A stretch of 64,000 bases of DNA from Entonaema liquescens. Its lineage: Eukaryota > Ascomycota > Sordariomycetes > Xylariales > Xylariaceae. The stretch spans positions 3,844,001 through 3,908,000 of the forward strand of contig CADCSX010000002.1 in assembly GCA_902805475.1 (NCBI GenBank), given 5' to 3'. The translations under genes and the position numbers were made by a program. The notes under the pieces were generated by a model, which was given only the letters and a program-made list of their open reading frames with translations, was not told the DNA's origin and searched no databases. This document shows, one piece after another, positions 37,057 to 48,851 of this stretch; position 1 is the stretch's first letter, and every line of letters starts with the position of its first letter.

Positions 37057-37904
37057 TAAACTGAGACTGAAACAAAAGAGAGGTCGTATTCGGCTATCCG
37101 AACTTTGATTCCTTATTTGAGTATACCGTTGTGAACGACCGAGATATTTTGATTTGAGGCTTTTGTAGGCTTGGAGGGTGAATAACAAAGGAGAAGCTCT
37201 TGGATAAAGATTAATGACTACATTGGCAAGATATTCATACTAATTTATATCTACCAAAGTACCTAGGTAAGCTATTAGCTTTAAGAGCAGTACCCGAAAG
37301 TGAATCAGATATATGCACATAAGCACATAGATACCTTATATGTAGCTTCCGGGAAGACCGAATAAAATCAGGGAAATTTCCGCCTTGCAATCAGACAAGG
37401 ATGGCGGAGCTATGGCGCAGTCAATATTTTCCTCCTATCCCGTTGGATGTGCTTTACCTAGGTTACATGCCTATATATCCTCAGTAGGCTGCGCTGCTTG
37501 AGGCTGTGGCTGAATGAGGGGTTTTCATATGGCTGCATAATCTGAAATCTGGTAAGGTTCTACTGTTGGGTTAGTATATGATGTTTTGACACAGAATGTA
37601 CGCACAGGAAAATCCTTCCTCCTTGCTAATACAGTTGGTAGACTAAGTCAGCACCTACATATACAAGTATATCTCATATACTATATCTTCTAATACGACT
37701 CTCTGGATTTAACTTAAGAGCAAAGTGCAGCCGTTGCTAGATCTAACTCCAGATATTGAGATATACCCTACGAAATAATCAGTCGAAGATAGATGCTAAA
37801 GTACACGAACCTCTCTTACATCCCCGGAGAAGAAACTACCCAAATAAACACATGAAATATAGCTAAGATAAAGCGCTGTAGGTCAGATATAGTACATAGT
37901 ACAA
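37057..37904. other. Intergenic, 0.85 kb
   Basis: AT-rich divergent region between the hypothetical protein and the DUF6594 gene. It holds one TACCTAGGTA palindrome at 37260-37269. Nothing else recognised. Confidence 0.55.
37260..37269. repeat. TACCTAGGTA palindrome
   Basis: Exact 10-bp palindrome in the divergent intergenic region. Confidence 0.8.
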
Positions 37905-39117
37905 ATGGCATCTTCTGCAGATGAAGATGATCACCTCACAACAATTCTGGAAACAACCTCTGATACTCGAGATTCATCTAGAGTATCCCATAATACATAC
38001 AGTGGCGGAGGCCCCCAAGCGCCAGGTATAGGAACAAGGTATAGGCCTTCCACTCCTATAGAGATACTATATGACCATGCTGGTAAAGAATTCTCCAAAT
38101 TCTTCCCATTGGACACCAAGGCTAATATAGACCTACCACGTTATATCTATAGTTGCATACGAAGATGATCGTATCAAAAAATTTCTCGTCAAGCATTTCA
38201 AAGATGATATTTTAGAAGTCAAGCCACAGCAAATCTCAACCTTCTCTTTCAGACATGTGCGAGGGTAAGTGATATAAGACACACAAGCTAAGATATCCCA
38301 TCCCAGTACCTGACCATAGAATTGCTAATTTTCGAAAGTGGTTCAATTGGTTCAAAGTTAATTGGAGAGTCAGCCGACACCGAGAAAGGAATCAGGAACA
38401 GGCCCCAAGTGACTGTGAAACTTAGTATAGCAGCTCTTAGTCGCATGCGGATGCGAAAGCTTCAGATAGAGCTAACGAACAGAATTGTGAAAATGCACTT
38501 TCTTAAGGAGCTTCCTAACGATTGGGAAGAGTTACTTGGAAAGTATAGTGAGTTACTTCTTTTGATACGGTTATGCTTCGTTATGCCTGCGCAAAACTAA
38601 CAACGAAGTTACCGCAACTCGTGATAACGACTACATCCGAACATGCGTTAATCGGGGGCTGCACGATCCATTTCTCATCAGGAGCGAGAGAAAGGTGGAC
38701 GCCGCCGTACTTCAATCTGCTCTCTCCGAAATCCCGGAAGAAAAACTACATAATAAGCAACTTTACGTACATGATATAGGTGGGAAGCAAAAGTTCAACT
38801 TTGTTCCCCCCCTAGAGAAGATGTCAACAGCCATTGGGGGCACACGGGCTGAGATGACCCAGAAGAAGCAAACCAAAGAACTCTTAGAGCGAATGATTGT
38901 TTCTGCCATAGGAGGGGCATTTCTGATCATCCCTGCGTGGCTAATGGTGTTGGTAAAAACTACATACTCGTCGCTCATTATAACAACTATATTTGTCTTC
39001 GTAGCTGGTTTTGCAGCGGCAGGGGTACTGAAGGATAGTATCCACGTTGTATCAGTTACAGCAGCATACGCGGCTGTACTGGTTGTGTTTGTGGGTGCGA
39101 ACGGTTCTTCGACATAG
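37905..39117 (+). CDS. DUF6594-family membrane protein
   Basis: Fungal protein of unknown function, about 335 residues, from exons 37905-38082, 38153-38264, 38339-38547 and 38609-39117; all phases agree (introns 70, 74 and 61 bp). A cytosolic helical region is followed near the C-terminus by two or three membrane segments (AFLIIPAWLMVLVKT, SLIITTIFVFVAGFAAAG, TAAYAAVLVVFVG), the usual DUF6594 ending. The conserved RMRMRKLQIEL helix and the DPFLIRSERK block also fit. Exon 1 as a bare frame reads on into a stop; the intron 38083-38152 with its CTAAT branch site resolves this, so the gene is not broken. Role unknown. Confidence 0.8.
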
Positions 39118-39380
39118 ATGTACCTAGCTATTGGGTTCCTACTGCGCAACCTGGAGGCGTTTAGCTTCGTAAGCAGGGAATATTTCTAGCTCATGATAAT
39201 CGTCAGCTATTCACCCTATCTAAATACTTATCTGTAAAATCTCCGACTCCAGAAGGCTTTTTGGAGTAATAATAAGTCGTATTTTCGAAGAGAAACAAGG
39301 TATCTAGAATTATACTCTGGTGACGTCTCTTGTTGTCATATTACCTAGGTGGTAGTAAATCACAAACGCTGGTTACTACG

Positions 39381-39390
39381 TAGGTACCTA
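39381..39390. repeat. TAGGTACCTA palindrome
   Basis: Exact copy, followed directly by GCTAGGTAATCACCTAA, a decayed second copy. Confidence 0.8.
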
Positions 39391-39528
39391 GCTAGGTAAT
39401 CACCTAAGCATGCGTCAGGCTTTATCATGGGTGAATTAAAATTGAATCCTCAATTTCAGTAACAGTATAAAATACACTCTGTGATTAACACGTACGTAAG
39501 TGAATATAACTACCTACCGTTGGTAAAG

Positions 39529-39538
39529 TAGGTACCTA
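39529..39538. repeat. TAGGTACCTA palindrome
   Basis: Exact copy about 200 bp before the F-box-like gene start. Confidence 0.8.
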
Positions 39539-39734
39539 AAGCACCTTGACGTCTAGGGCTGGGAATGAATAAATAGGTACTCATTCACAATACAATTGCT
39601 CGTCATTTCCATTGCTAGTAGATTAGATGATAGATACATGCTTCCTCGTGTATATAAATCTCTTATTCCTTTCGGGACCTTTTTTCTGTTTAACTTTCCC
39701 ATCAACCCATTTTCTTACCGCAGACACGACCAGT

Positions 39735-41444
39735 ATGCAGAAACAACCAAAGACTTTTCTTGACCTCCCGGTCACTTTAAGGGATCGAATTATACTCGAG
39801 GCCGGCCTTGTCTGCGGAGTTCGTATTCGTTTTGGGACCAATGTATCAATTTTTAGCAGCGGATACCACAGCATGCGGGACAAGATACGGTTCACCTATA
39901 ATGTTATTCAGACTTGCAAGGCAATTTATGAAGATGTTATGTCTCTTGTTTTCGCCAATAACCGCATCATAATCGACGACAGGGAGCTTTCTCAGGGTCT
40001 GGATTTCCTCCAAAAGTTATCGCCACAACACTGTTCTAGCCTAAAACATCTCTTCGTTCTGCTACATGTGCATAGAGGTAAACCGGAAGGGACACCTTAC
40101 TCATGTGAGCACTACGGTCTTGGCCTAGAAAGAATTGCTGCTTGGCAAGTTGCTGCGAAGAATATCCTCTCCAATACAACACCGGGAAAGTTGAAATTGT
40201 ATCTCATATGTGATACAGGAGGGATGGGTAGTAATACGACTTCTGCAGTCCTTCAGCCCCTACTAGACTTCCCCGGCGTCCTTGCTGAATGCGAACTCCG
40301 ATTACATAACGGGGAAAACAGACAGATATCCGACTTTGCAGAAGAAATGGCTCTTCGCATTAAAGGGTTTGATCCAAATCTACGAAAACAACCTTTCCCG
40401 TATATGCAACTACCTACGGAAATCAGGAGAAATATATTAAGATATACTGACTTAGTTACGCCGGGCAATCAAGTCGAGTGGGATCATGACGGTGGCTTCG
40501 CCATTTCCCGTTGGGGTGATTGCGCCCGCAGCAGTAGTTATATGTCAGAAGGTTCTCGTCGCCACGGCAATTGTCATCGTCGACATTGCAAGGGACCGGA
40601 TTCTAAAGGGGGAGACCCTGAAGGCGATTTCTGCACTCGTTTCAAGAGCAGTTACTCGCCGCGCTGCCAATGCTGGAGACAACCGAAACCCCTGATGCTC
40701 GTTAATCGTACCATGTATGAAGATGCCTGCGACGTCTTTTACTATTACAACCGCATCATTCTCTTTACCGGATCTCGCTGGTTCCGAGATGCAGTTTTTC
40801 CACCGCTATGTGGTGAATGCCCGATGCACTTACCGGTGTCAAAATTCATTCTCAGATACAAGTGCCCAAGCATCCTCTCTCGTCTACGTCATCTCGAGAT
40901 CGTATTTGAAGGCATTAGCCCAGACCTATATCCGGAGAAGCTTAGACCGCTCTGCTCCGAATGGGAGCATGCTATAGACCTTCTTAGGACTCACCTAAAT
41001 GTCACAAACTTAACTATTGTCATCCTTATGACATTCGACAAGTCTAAATGGCGCGAAGACAAATATTTCCAAGAGAAGATGAGCCAAACTAGCACCAATG
41101 TCGAGCTCTCATTTAGAGTCCACAAACAACTTTTGGAGCCGTTCCAGGCATTACGGGACATGAAAGGCTTGTATATTCACCTAGAATATCCATGGCATTG
41201 GGCCTCGGACTCGATGTCATCCGTACACCCCAATATCTGCTATGCTCGATGCGGATCTTGCAACAGCTGTCGTGCGGACAAAGTAGAAATCTCGCTAGAA
41301 AAGTTCGTCATGGGCGCACAATATGATAGTTACGCGGCTGGGAAGGCTATCCAAACACCAGGCCATTGGCTCATACAGGATTGGTATCGGAAATTCTTCT
41401 GGGATTGGACTCGGTCGAATGTGATTACTTTTAGACGAGTTTAG
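39735..41444 (+). CDS. F-box-like protein of unknown target
   Basis: Intronless gene of 569 residues from the ATG at 39735; an in-frame ATG at 39627 would add a hydrophobic 36-residue N-terminus and is less likely. Two F-box-like openings occur, FLDLPVTLRDRIILEAGLV at the N-terminus and YMQLPTEIRRNILRYTDLV in the middle, each followed by the layout of fungal F-box-like proteins (lists of conserved aliphatic and aromatic residues such as LMLVNRTMYEDACDVFYYYN). The protein could be a duplicated module. Cys/His-rich stretches (CHRRHCKG, CARCGSCNSC-like) are present but match no standard zinc finger. If the F-box is functional it would recruit substrates to an SCF ubiquitin ligase; this is inferred. 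Confidence 0.7.
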   Translation: MQKQPKTFLDLPVTLRDRIILEAGLVCGVRIRFGTNVSIFSSGYHSMRDKIRFTYNVIQTCKAIYEDVMSLVFANNRIIIDDRELSQGLDFLQKLSPQHCSSLKHLFVLLHVHRGKPEGTPYSCEHYGLGLERIAAWQVAAKNILSNTTPGKLKLYLICDTGGMGSNTTSAVLQPLLDFPGVLAECELRLHNGENRQISDFAEEMALRIKGFDPNLRKQPFPYMQLPTEIRRNILRYTDLVTPGNQVEWDHDGGFAISRWGDCARSSSYMSEGSRRHGNCHRRHCKGPDSKGGDPEGDFCTRFKSSYSPRCQCWRQPKPLMLVNRTMYEDACDVFYYYNRIILFTGSRWFRDAVFPPLCGECPMHLPVSKFILRYKCPSILSRLRHLEIVFEGISPDLYPEKLRPLCSEWEHAIDLLRTHLNVTNLTIVILMTFDKSKWREDKYFQEKMSQTSTNVELSFRVHKQLLEPFQALRDMKGLYIHLEYPWHWASDSMSSVHPNICYARCGSCNSCRADKVEISLEKFVMGAQYDSYAAGKAIQTPGHWLIQDWYRKFFWDWTRSNVITFRRV

Positions 41445-41451
41445 GTACCTA
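41442..41451. repeat. TAGGTACCTA palindrome overlapping a stop codon
   Basis: The palindrome's first three bases are the TAG stop of the F-box-like gene. Confidence 0.8.
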
Positions 41452-41902
41452 CATAGTTCTTAGCATAATAACGCATTATTTCTCTTATACCTACCTACCC
41501 GGCCTCTACAGTGACCTATTTAACGTGAAGTTATTTAAGCATTTTGTCTTGATATGTGAGGAGTTGCCAAGTAGATCAAACTGATTTACAAATTCAGTTG
41601 TTCTTCACGTACCTCCAGGGGAACTTGGTTGGTCCTTTACTTACATGTGCCTCTTAGGTACATGCACCTACCACCTGATTGCTTGCATCTTACATGTATT
41701 TAAAGAGCCTTTCGGATATAATTTGACGCCGTTTTTTCATCCTTCGATCCACAATGTTACTTACGTGTCTATATACTTGGATTTCGACGCCATAACCCAG
41801 TAGGTAAATCTCAATACCTACCAGCTAGTTAGTAAAACCTCGTATAACTAGGTAGCTACTCTACACTAATATATAACAGCTTTCCCCCTAAATTCCAGAT
41901 AA
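41445..41902. other. Intergenic, 0.46 kb
   Basis: Promoter of the HET gene. Partial palindrome relatives (CTACCTACC, TAGGTACATG) occur; nothing else seen. Confidence 0.55.
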
Positions 41903-43985
41903 ATGATGGCAACAGAAACCTTATGTGCCGTGAACGAATACAGTTTATGCCAAACCTGCAAAGTTTTATTTTCGAGAGAGGGATTTTCGCAACTCATCTC
42001 TACGAACAGGTTTAAACACTCAAGAGTTGGAACCTTTCCGAGCCGGTCAGATTGCCAGTTTTGTAACTACCTCTGGAACGAGGATTTCATTGGGGGTTCT
42101 ATCAACGTTCTCACAACGCGGCGCCTGCGAGACTTGATATATCCTTCATCTGGAAGAATAAAGCCAGAGAAGCAGAAAAGTCTGGCCGCATGCTGGGTAG
42201 TCATTACACGGCCGATAAGGAATCAATACATTATGGGGATTTCTGCCGCGGTCGGCAGTATGGAGCCCCTTACAGTCAAGAATGACTCCATTCAAACCGA
42301 GGGTGTCGACAGAATATTTATAACCGTCGAATCGGACGAAGGGCGCACTGAGTGGCAGGCATTCCGGCCATTGCGACTGGTCGTTTCAAAAGGCACGTTA
42401 ACATTCTCATGGACTTTAATGCATACAAGATACACTTCTCGCCAGTGTGGCTAACTCTAGGATTTTAGATAGTCCATTATCATCGTATACTAATTTCCGA
42501 CCCGTTGAATGGAATGGCCTCACTAGACGGTGGACTAGCGACATCAAGTCTATGCTTGATCATTGTCGGACGTCGCACCCTCAATGCCAACCATCTGGTC
42601 CAAGGCCACTTCCGACTCGACTTTTACAAATCAATGGATGCGAGAAGCCTTTTCCAGAGGTACGACTGGTCGACACAAGAACTGGTCCAGAAAAGGGGCT
42701 GTACGCGGCGTTGAGTTACTGCTGGGGAGGCCCACAACCACTGGAGTTAACAAAGGACAGCCTTGATGTTTTCCTTAACAACGATATAGACAGCAACTCC
42801 CTTCCGCAGACACTAAAAGATGCGATTCTGGTAACACACTCCCTGGAACTGAGCTATCTATGGATAGATGCGTTGTGCATCATCCAGGATGATCCCGAGG
42901 ATAAGAAAAGGGAAATAAACCAGATGTGTGCCATCTACCAAAATTCTCTCGTCACTATTGCTGCAGCTACATCTACCTCGGTACACGAAGGCTTCCTTAA
43001 TAACACCGCGAAGTTCAATACACGACATGCTACCTGCACTGTTCCTTTTACTTATGATGTTGAGGACGACCGGAGTCACAAGGGCTCTGACACTATCACC
43101 ATATCACCTGTACATGCGCATAAGACAGACGTCTTCCCGTTAAACAAGAGGGGTTGGACATTCCAAGAGGCTTTGCTACCTCCACGACTCCTAGTATTCG
43201 GAGACCTTGAGCCGTTCATCCGATGCCGAACCAGGAACGTGATGAAACGGTCATGGAGCGCCATTGACTACGAACTATCTGCAGTATATCCCCGGCGAGT
43301 AATCGATAGCGTGGCGAGTAGTCAAGCCGAAGAAGACGGCCTGATTGTGGATACAAAAGGGGGCGATCTCGATAGCATCTGGCGGGAAATCGTAGAGCAG
43401 TATACTCTTCGCCAGCTCAGTTTTTCTGAGGACAGGCCACTTGCCATCAGTGGGGTAACAGACTTTCTTTCCAACACGTTTCGAGATAAGTGCCACTTCG
43501 GCATCTGGGAATCATCCCCTATAACCGGGCTACTTTGGAAGACCATGCCCATGGAAGATCGACGCAGCGTCGTCGGCCTACCAACCTGGTCCTGGATGTC
43601 GATAACGGGGCCCGTAGACTTGGACTGTGCCGTTTACTTTCACAGACCGGAAGCAGTGGTTGAGTGGGATGACGACCCTTCGTATAGTCGATTATTGATA
43701 TCGTGTATCGTTCTAAGTGGAGAGGATGTGTATGGAATGGGAGCGACTGGTTCCAAAGTGGTGATTGATTCTTGGTCTGATTTTTCCGAAGGCTCAACCG
43801 AATACCACGTCTTACCGGAAGAGCAATCTGCATTTCTTGTGCTCGCACGCGAGACAAACGGACACTTCCTGGCGTTGGCCGCGGCGTATCAGGGGGACAA
43901 CACTTATCATCGCTGTGGAGTAGCGGAGCTGAATATCCCGAACAGTTGGAAGCTGGGGCCGCGCGAGCAGATTGTGTTAGTGTAA
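41903..43985 (+). CDS. HET-domain protein
   Basis: Protein of the heterokaryon-incompatibility type, about 672 residues, exons 41903-42396 and 42461-43985 with a 64-bp intron (branch CTAAC). The two parts are in different frames and join cleanly. The HET domain (PF06985) spans roughly residues 250-400: YAALSYCWGGPQPLELTKDS, LPQTLKDAILVTHSLELSYL, WIDALCIIQDD, then REINQMCAIYQNSLVTIAAA and the RGWTFQEALLPPRLL motif, all conserved. The N-terminal region holds a Cys-rich stretch (CQTCKVLF, CQFCNYLW) seen in many HET genes. HET domains trigger cell death when incompatible strains fuse; most genomes carry dozens, and this one has no identified partner locus nearby. Confidence 0.93.
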
Positions 43986-44813
43986 GACCAATCCGTCTGT
44001 CTATCTTTCCACGTACTCGAAGTCAACGTCGTGTTCATGATGTTCTTAAATGAGCAGACGAGTACGCGGAGGTCCATCGACATTATTATAGTGTAGTTAG
44101 AAAGCCAGGAGATGCCTGGTACCAGTATTTATATTGCCGGTAACTATTTGTAGACTGTTTGCCTTGTTCCTATTCTAGTTTTACCTCGTCTTTGACTTTG
44201 ATTGCCAGATAGGTTTAAATTCAGATGTCTACTTGGCGTTCAGGGTATAGAATAATGCTCCACAGGCATTATGAAAGGTTCTGAGCTAAACTCGAGAACA
44301 AGGATAAGGCACAAGTAAGTGACTGATAGCTTGCAGAATCCTTCGAGAAGCCAAGCTCGTCGGCGGGGTAGATTTCCCCTTTCACATGAAAGTGGATCAA
44401 TAGCTTGCTTAAGCGTTGAGGTATACCCTGAAGTGACGGTTTAAGTACGCATAGATCGCATACCTTAGGTTGGAGACATGGAATGTGCCATTGAGAAGAT
44501 CCATCTCTATTGCATAGGAACTATAGATTCGTGCATGAATGCTTGTAGGTGACGTTTGCGAGCACTTGGTAAAGTCTCACATGGATAGAAGATGGTACAA
44601 TGCGGGGCGCGGTTCTGGAGATTGGACGCCCAATTTCCAATACTGAGTTTGGTGGTTCTGTCTATGAATGAAGACCATAATTCTACAAATGCAAGAAAGG
44701 CTATTTATTGGCCTCGCCTCCGTTGTGTTTGAGTCATGACCACAATTGTGTCTGACTACACGACCGTCGAACACCATTACGTTTGCGGGTGCTAATACAG
44801 GTCTAATGTGGTA
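43986..44813. other. Intergenic, 0.83 kb
   Basis: Between convergent HET and Coq1 genes, so mostly 3' flanks. The minus frame at 44577-44777 is short and unrecognised. Confidence 0.55.
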
Positions 44814-46264
44814 TTACTTTTGGCGTTTTAATGTGTTCATCGCCATCTCTATAAGGCCGTCTTTAGCCTCGCTATCCGGGAAGTTGTTAAGAGCCGCAAT
44901 GGCCTGTTGTGAATAATCCTCTGCGAGTGCCCTCGTCTGCTCGATACCATCGCTTTGGTAGACTAACGCGCGCGCCTGTAGATATAGTTAGCATATCCGG
45001 CTACAATGAAACTGTAGATTTAATGATTTACCCTCTGGACGTCGCCCTCTTGTCCAAACTTTCTCCCAACCAATATACCTAACTCGGGCGTCGACTTCCA
45101 GGCGAATAATAAGGGCGCAGTCGCGAGGCCTAGTTCCAAATCGGCTCCAGCTGGTTTTCCCAGATCACTTCCAGATTTGGTATAATCCAACATATCATCC
45201 ACCAGTTGGAATGCGAGACCTAAATTCTTCCCGTAAGAGTAGGCCGACTCCACAGTAGGCGCATCTGCTCGGCCAAGGAGCGCCGCTGCGCGACACGACT
45301 TAGAAATTAAGCTAGCCGTCTTAAGATATGTCTTTTGCAAGTAGTAAGTAAATATTTCTTCCGACCATTGAGGATTTCGCTCGTCGCGCGCAGTGTTCTT
45401 CAATTGCATGAATTCCCCCTCGACTAGATTTGCGATAACCGTCGCTAAGAGTTCCACAACTTCGGCGTTTCGCAGTCGGGCCAAAGCAACAGAGGCCCTC
45501 CCTAGAAGAAAATCACCTGCTAAAACAGCCATTTTATTTCCGAATTCGAAATTAGCGGAAGGGGACCCTCGCCGCGAAACGGAATGATCTATAACATCGT
45601 CGTGAAGAAGCGACGCGGTATGAATAAGCTCTGTAATCTCGGCTAGTCGGCGCTGAGAGGGAAGGACGTCGCTTTCTGAACCGGGTTGCGACGAAAAATC
45701 TGCGTGGGGCGAGGAGGGGTTGGCGTCGGCGAGAACACTGAGGGGAGATATTGAAGAGTCTATTGTGACTAGGGTTTGCGGCGAGGAAGACTCTGGAGCT
45801 TTAGGACATAAAGATGTAGCTCTCGACATAAGTAAAACTATTAAAGGCCGCACATGTTTTCCTTCGGACTGCGTATAATATTTTGCGACTCGATCTAAAG
45901 AAGGATGTCCCGATCCTAAAAGCTGCCGTATATTTCCTGTTAAATGCTTCATTTCCTTGGCGACAATCCGTAACGGGTCTATAGGTAATTCGGACGTGGT
46001 CGCACGAGTAACAGCTTTAGATACCATATTTGAAGCAACGGAAACCGCAGCAGCCCATGCTGAGGATCTTCTTGGGCTATTATGATATAGCGATCTGGAT
46101 ATACGTATCCTAAGATCTAAAGATGTCGCTCTCCGGCAATCCGAACATGGCGAAAAAACTGAAGATCGACCGGCGGCCGTGCGGGCTTTAGAAAGCACTG
46201 AAGTTCCCGTTCGAAGCTGCATTCTGTTCGATTTCCTGGCCTTGGAGTTAATCCAAGGGTCCAA
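44814..46264 (-). CDS. COQ1: Mitochondrial polyprenyl diphosphate synthase, Coq1
   Basis: Builds the isoprenoid side chain of ubiquinone in the mitochondrial matrix. Exons 46264-45032 and 44975-44814 with a 56-bp intron; about 464 residues. Residues 1-70 are Arg/Ser-rich and almost free of acidic residues, a mitochondrial presequence; an internal Met at 15 is an alternative start. The family motifs are complete: GKHVRPLIVLLMSRA, first aspartate-rich motif HDDVIDH at 221-227 with the following RRG, and second motif LVDDMLDYT around 355-362. A Ser/Pro-rich insert at about 155-205 is common in fungal homologues. The C-terminal exon supplies the final helices (ALAEDYSQQAIAALNNFP). Chain length cannot be read from the sequence. 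Confidence 0.94.
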
Positions 46265-46650
46265 TTGGTCTATGGAAGTTGAAATTTGGGTGGTCGCACC
46301 ATTGGCGATATACCTAAGTGGTCGAGGTTGGTATATGCGAGCTTGAAGTTGCGCCCCATCGGATTTACTCTTTTTTTTTTTCTTTTTTTTTCTGGGACGC
46401 CTCTAATGCTGACCACACGATAAGGAAATTCACTTAAACCGAGGCCATGTTCTCGTTGTTGAATTAAGCCGATATGCACCCGACAGTGTGTGGCTGTTTG
46501 TTAATATCTTATGTGGCTGGAGCTACTGCTAATGTCAGCGAGATCCGCGTTAAGGCAGGTACAATGTGTTAGTTAAGCTTTAGTTCATCGCATTCAATTC
46601 AATCTCATGAGTTGCTTCTTACAAAAACATGTTCAACACCAGTCTATAAT
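46265..46650. other. Divergent promoter between COQ1 and VMA12-like genes
   Basis: 386 bp shared by two housekeeping genes transcribed apart. It holds a T-rich tract (46369-46391, almost pure T) that could keep nucleosomes off. No gene inside. Confidence 0.55.
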
Positions 46651-47532
46651 ATGGTGCTTCTCACTATGACCCCCTCCATTGTGGAGGCACTTAATCGACT
46701 TTCTGGGACCGAAATTACCGATACTCTGCATGATAAAGAGAGTAATTGTAGTACGATAGACAACAGCGAACCCTCGTTAAAGGTCCCCTCGATCGGAAAC
46801 CCCATAAGTCACGGGCAAATAATCGATATTTGGAAACGCTTAAAGCATGAAAAAGATGATACAGCTAGATTAGAACAATTACTTCGAGGCGCGATGGTCT
46901 ATATACCTCCCCCACCGCCGAAGCCGGAACCGGTTGGTCCCCTATTCCTCACCACCGGCAATATTTACTAACCTCAGTATTTATAGACTGAAGAGTATAA
47001 AGCGTTGATGGCTCGATTACGTCGCGAAGAAGAAGAAAGATCATACGAACGCATGTTAAAGAAAGCTCCACCACGAGAATCATTTGCCCCAAGGTTTCCA
47101 TCGGGTCCAATGGCACATTCGTTTGCCGAAGTCAATAGACCTTCCAAAACTTCTGACATCGGCGAAGACATCGAGCATGGAGATATACAAAAGCAGGTAA
47201 CCCTCGTTATAAACTTCCTGGTCAGCATCTTTGGATGCGGTATTGCGCTCTGGCTAGCTGCCAGGTGGTGGAGCGTTCCAGCACGACTATTCCTGAGTTT
47301 GGGCGGTAGTCTCATCGTTGCTATCGCCGAAGTTGCCGTCTATTCCGCGTACACATGGCGAATGGCGGAAGGAGAAAAACACCAAAAGAAGATCAAAGAA
47401 GTGAAAGAGATTGTTCAAACATGGGTAGTTGGGGAAGATGACAGCGTTAAGGAGGACCTCATTAAAACATCCGTTCCAGAGAATATAGAATCCGACAATA
47501 GCCTACGCCGAAGGATTAAAGGGCCGACATGA
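46651..47532 (+). CDS. VMA12: Vma12/Vph2-like V-ATPase assembly factor (ER membrane)
   Basis: ER-resident factor needed to assemble the membrane sector of the vacuolar proton ATPase. Exons 46651-46932 and 46987-47532, 54-bp intron with branch ACTAACC; about 275 residues. An ATG at 46666 is an equally good start. Features in order: helical N-terminus, proline run PPPPPKPEP at the splice junction, the conserved EYKALMARLRREEEERSYERM block of PF11712, then two membrane segments (VINFLVSIFGCGIALWLAAR and LFLSLGGSLIVAIAEVAVYS) and a charged cytosolic tail. The paired transmembrane hairpin with both ends cytosolic matches yeast Vma12. Confidence 0.9.
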
Positions 47533-47938
47533 GTTCAACAAAGATGATATCTTATATCCAAATTATATACACATTGGTCTAGTATTCCCATTTTATCTGG
47601 CACACTTGCATTGGTGAATTTGTTCTTTTAGAAGAGTGAGCGGCTGCTCTGTTAATGATGTCACCTGCTGACAGTTGGGCATGTAGGGGTTCGGCAAAAT
47701 GCTACTACTTACATGTACCCCACATTCGCGTTTTCGAGACGCGTCTACGGAATTGGCACCAATTTACGCGTCTCAATACTTACCTTAAGATTCCACGACA
47801 ACTTTGAATATTATCTAGGTATCGTCATTCGTAATTGAATTAACCCCATGGTTATATCAATTTCACATCTATTGATACGCATCTTGATTTTGCATCATTA
47901 TCCTGGACTAAAAAGGAAACCTCTGTATACTAACAGAC
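47533..47938. other. Intergenic, 0.4 kb
   Basis: 3' flank of the VMA12-like gene and promoter of the Eco1-like gene. Nothing recognised. Confidence 0.5.
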
Positions 47939-48851
47939 ATGAAATCGCCAATCTCAGAGGCGCAAACCGAGTCGAGGTACGCATACCCATTTCCAAATAA
48001 AATTCTAGTACACTAATAACAGTGTTACAGAGCCATGACGAAACCCCAACGGACGTTAGTATATTTGAACTATTTCTATGCGATACAGTTGCTAATTTTG
48101 TAGTCGAGTTCTCCGGACTTATGGAAAACGTACCTCATCAAATGATCAAATACAATCTACCCCGAAAAGACGACGCACCGAGAAAATCGACACGATTAGA
48201 ATATCGAGTAACGAGATAGTAGAATCCCCCTGCGATACTAGTGCTCCTCCTTCTCCCACTCTACCTCCCGCGCAACCCTCAAGGAAAGGCACGATTATGA
48301 GCTACTTCAAGGTAGTCCCAGTATCGTCGAGTTGTGCGCTACAATCGCCAGAGCCATCCTCCGAACCAGCTGATCCTACAAGCACGCCTCCATCATCCCC
48401 TCCCATATCTAGTCTTCAGCGCAAAAAAAGGCGCAGACTTACTACACGGATAGTATCTCGAGCTACATCGGTAGAATCAAAGACAGAAGACATTGTAGAA
48501 CAGGACGAAAAAGAAAAACTTGATGAAGTCGATGCCGGTTCTATGTTGCCTACAAAACCAACACAAACTTTTTCCGAAATTTCTTCGGCAACACTCAATC
48601 TACCAATCATAAAGCCAAAAACACAGTCGGATACGAAACGCGAACAAGGCATAAAGAAAACCTCAAAATCCGCCACAGTACAAACGACATTAAGCCTTTC
48701 AATCGAAGACAAGGAATTTATTGAATGCAAACAATGCGATATGTTATACAACCCTCTACATAAGCAAGATGTGAAATGGCATGCCAAGCGTCACGCTGCG
48801 ATGCTCAAGGTGAAGTCAAGCGTCTGCGACAGTAATGAGACACTGGATTGA
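47939..48851 (+). CDS. Eco1/ESCO-type cohesin acetyltransferase, N-terminal half only
   Basis: Exon 1 47939-47976, intron 47977-48103 (branch GCTAAT, acceptor TTGTAG), exon 2 48104-48851; 261 residues. The join produces the conserved RTYGKR N-terminal motif, followed by a basic stretch TPKRRRTEK, the GTIMSYFKVVP segment (PIP-box-like, for PCNA binding) and the ESCO zinc finger with C-x2-C and paired histidines (FIECKQCDMLYNPLHKQ, WHAKRHAAML). Eco1 acetylates cohesin Smc3 during S phase. Usual fungal proteins are longer by 100 residues or more and end in an acetyltransferase domain; here the frame stops soon after the finger, and I found no acetyltransferase motif in the following 400 bp. A frame-shifted continuation (HWIEYNHIYVSRNDTIM, 48834-48884) is reminiscent of the linker after the finger. 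The gene is either truncated or has exons I could not resolve. Confidence 0.75.

Larger units (their letters stand above)
39118..39734. other. Intergenic, 0.6 kb, palindrome-rich
   Basis: Carries two exact TAGGTACCTA palindromes and several partial copies (ACCTAGGTGG, TAGCTAGGTA, CACCTAA). It serves as the promoter of the next gene. Confidence 0.6.

Noticed and set aside
37905..38168. Apparent frameshift in the DUF6594 gene, whose first frame stops early
   Set aside because: An intron 38083-38152 with GTAAAG donor, CTAAT branch and TAG acceptor restores the frame exactly.
42387..42461. HET gene seemingly split into two genes in different frames
   Set aside because: A 64-bp intron 42397-42460 with a CTAAC branch joins them in phase.
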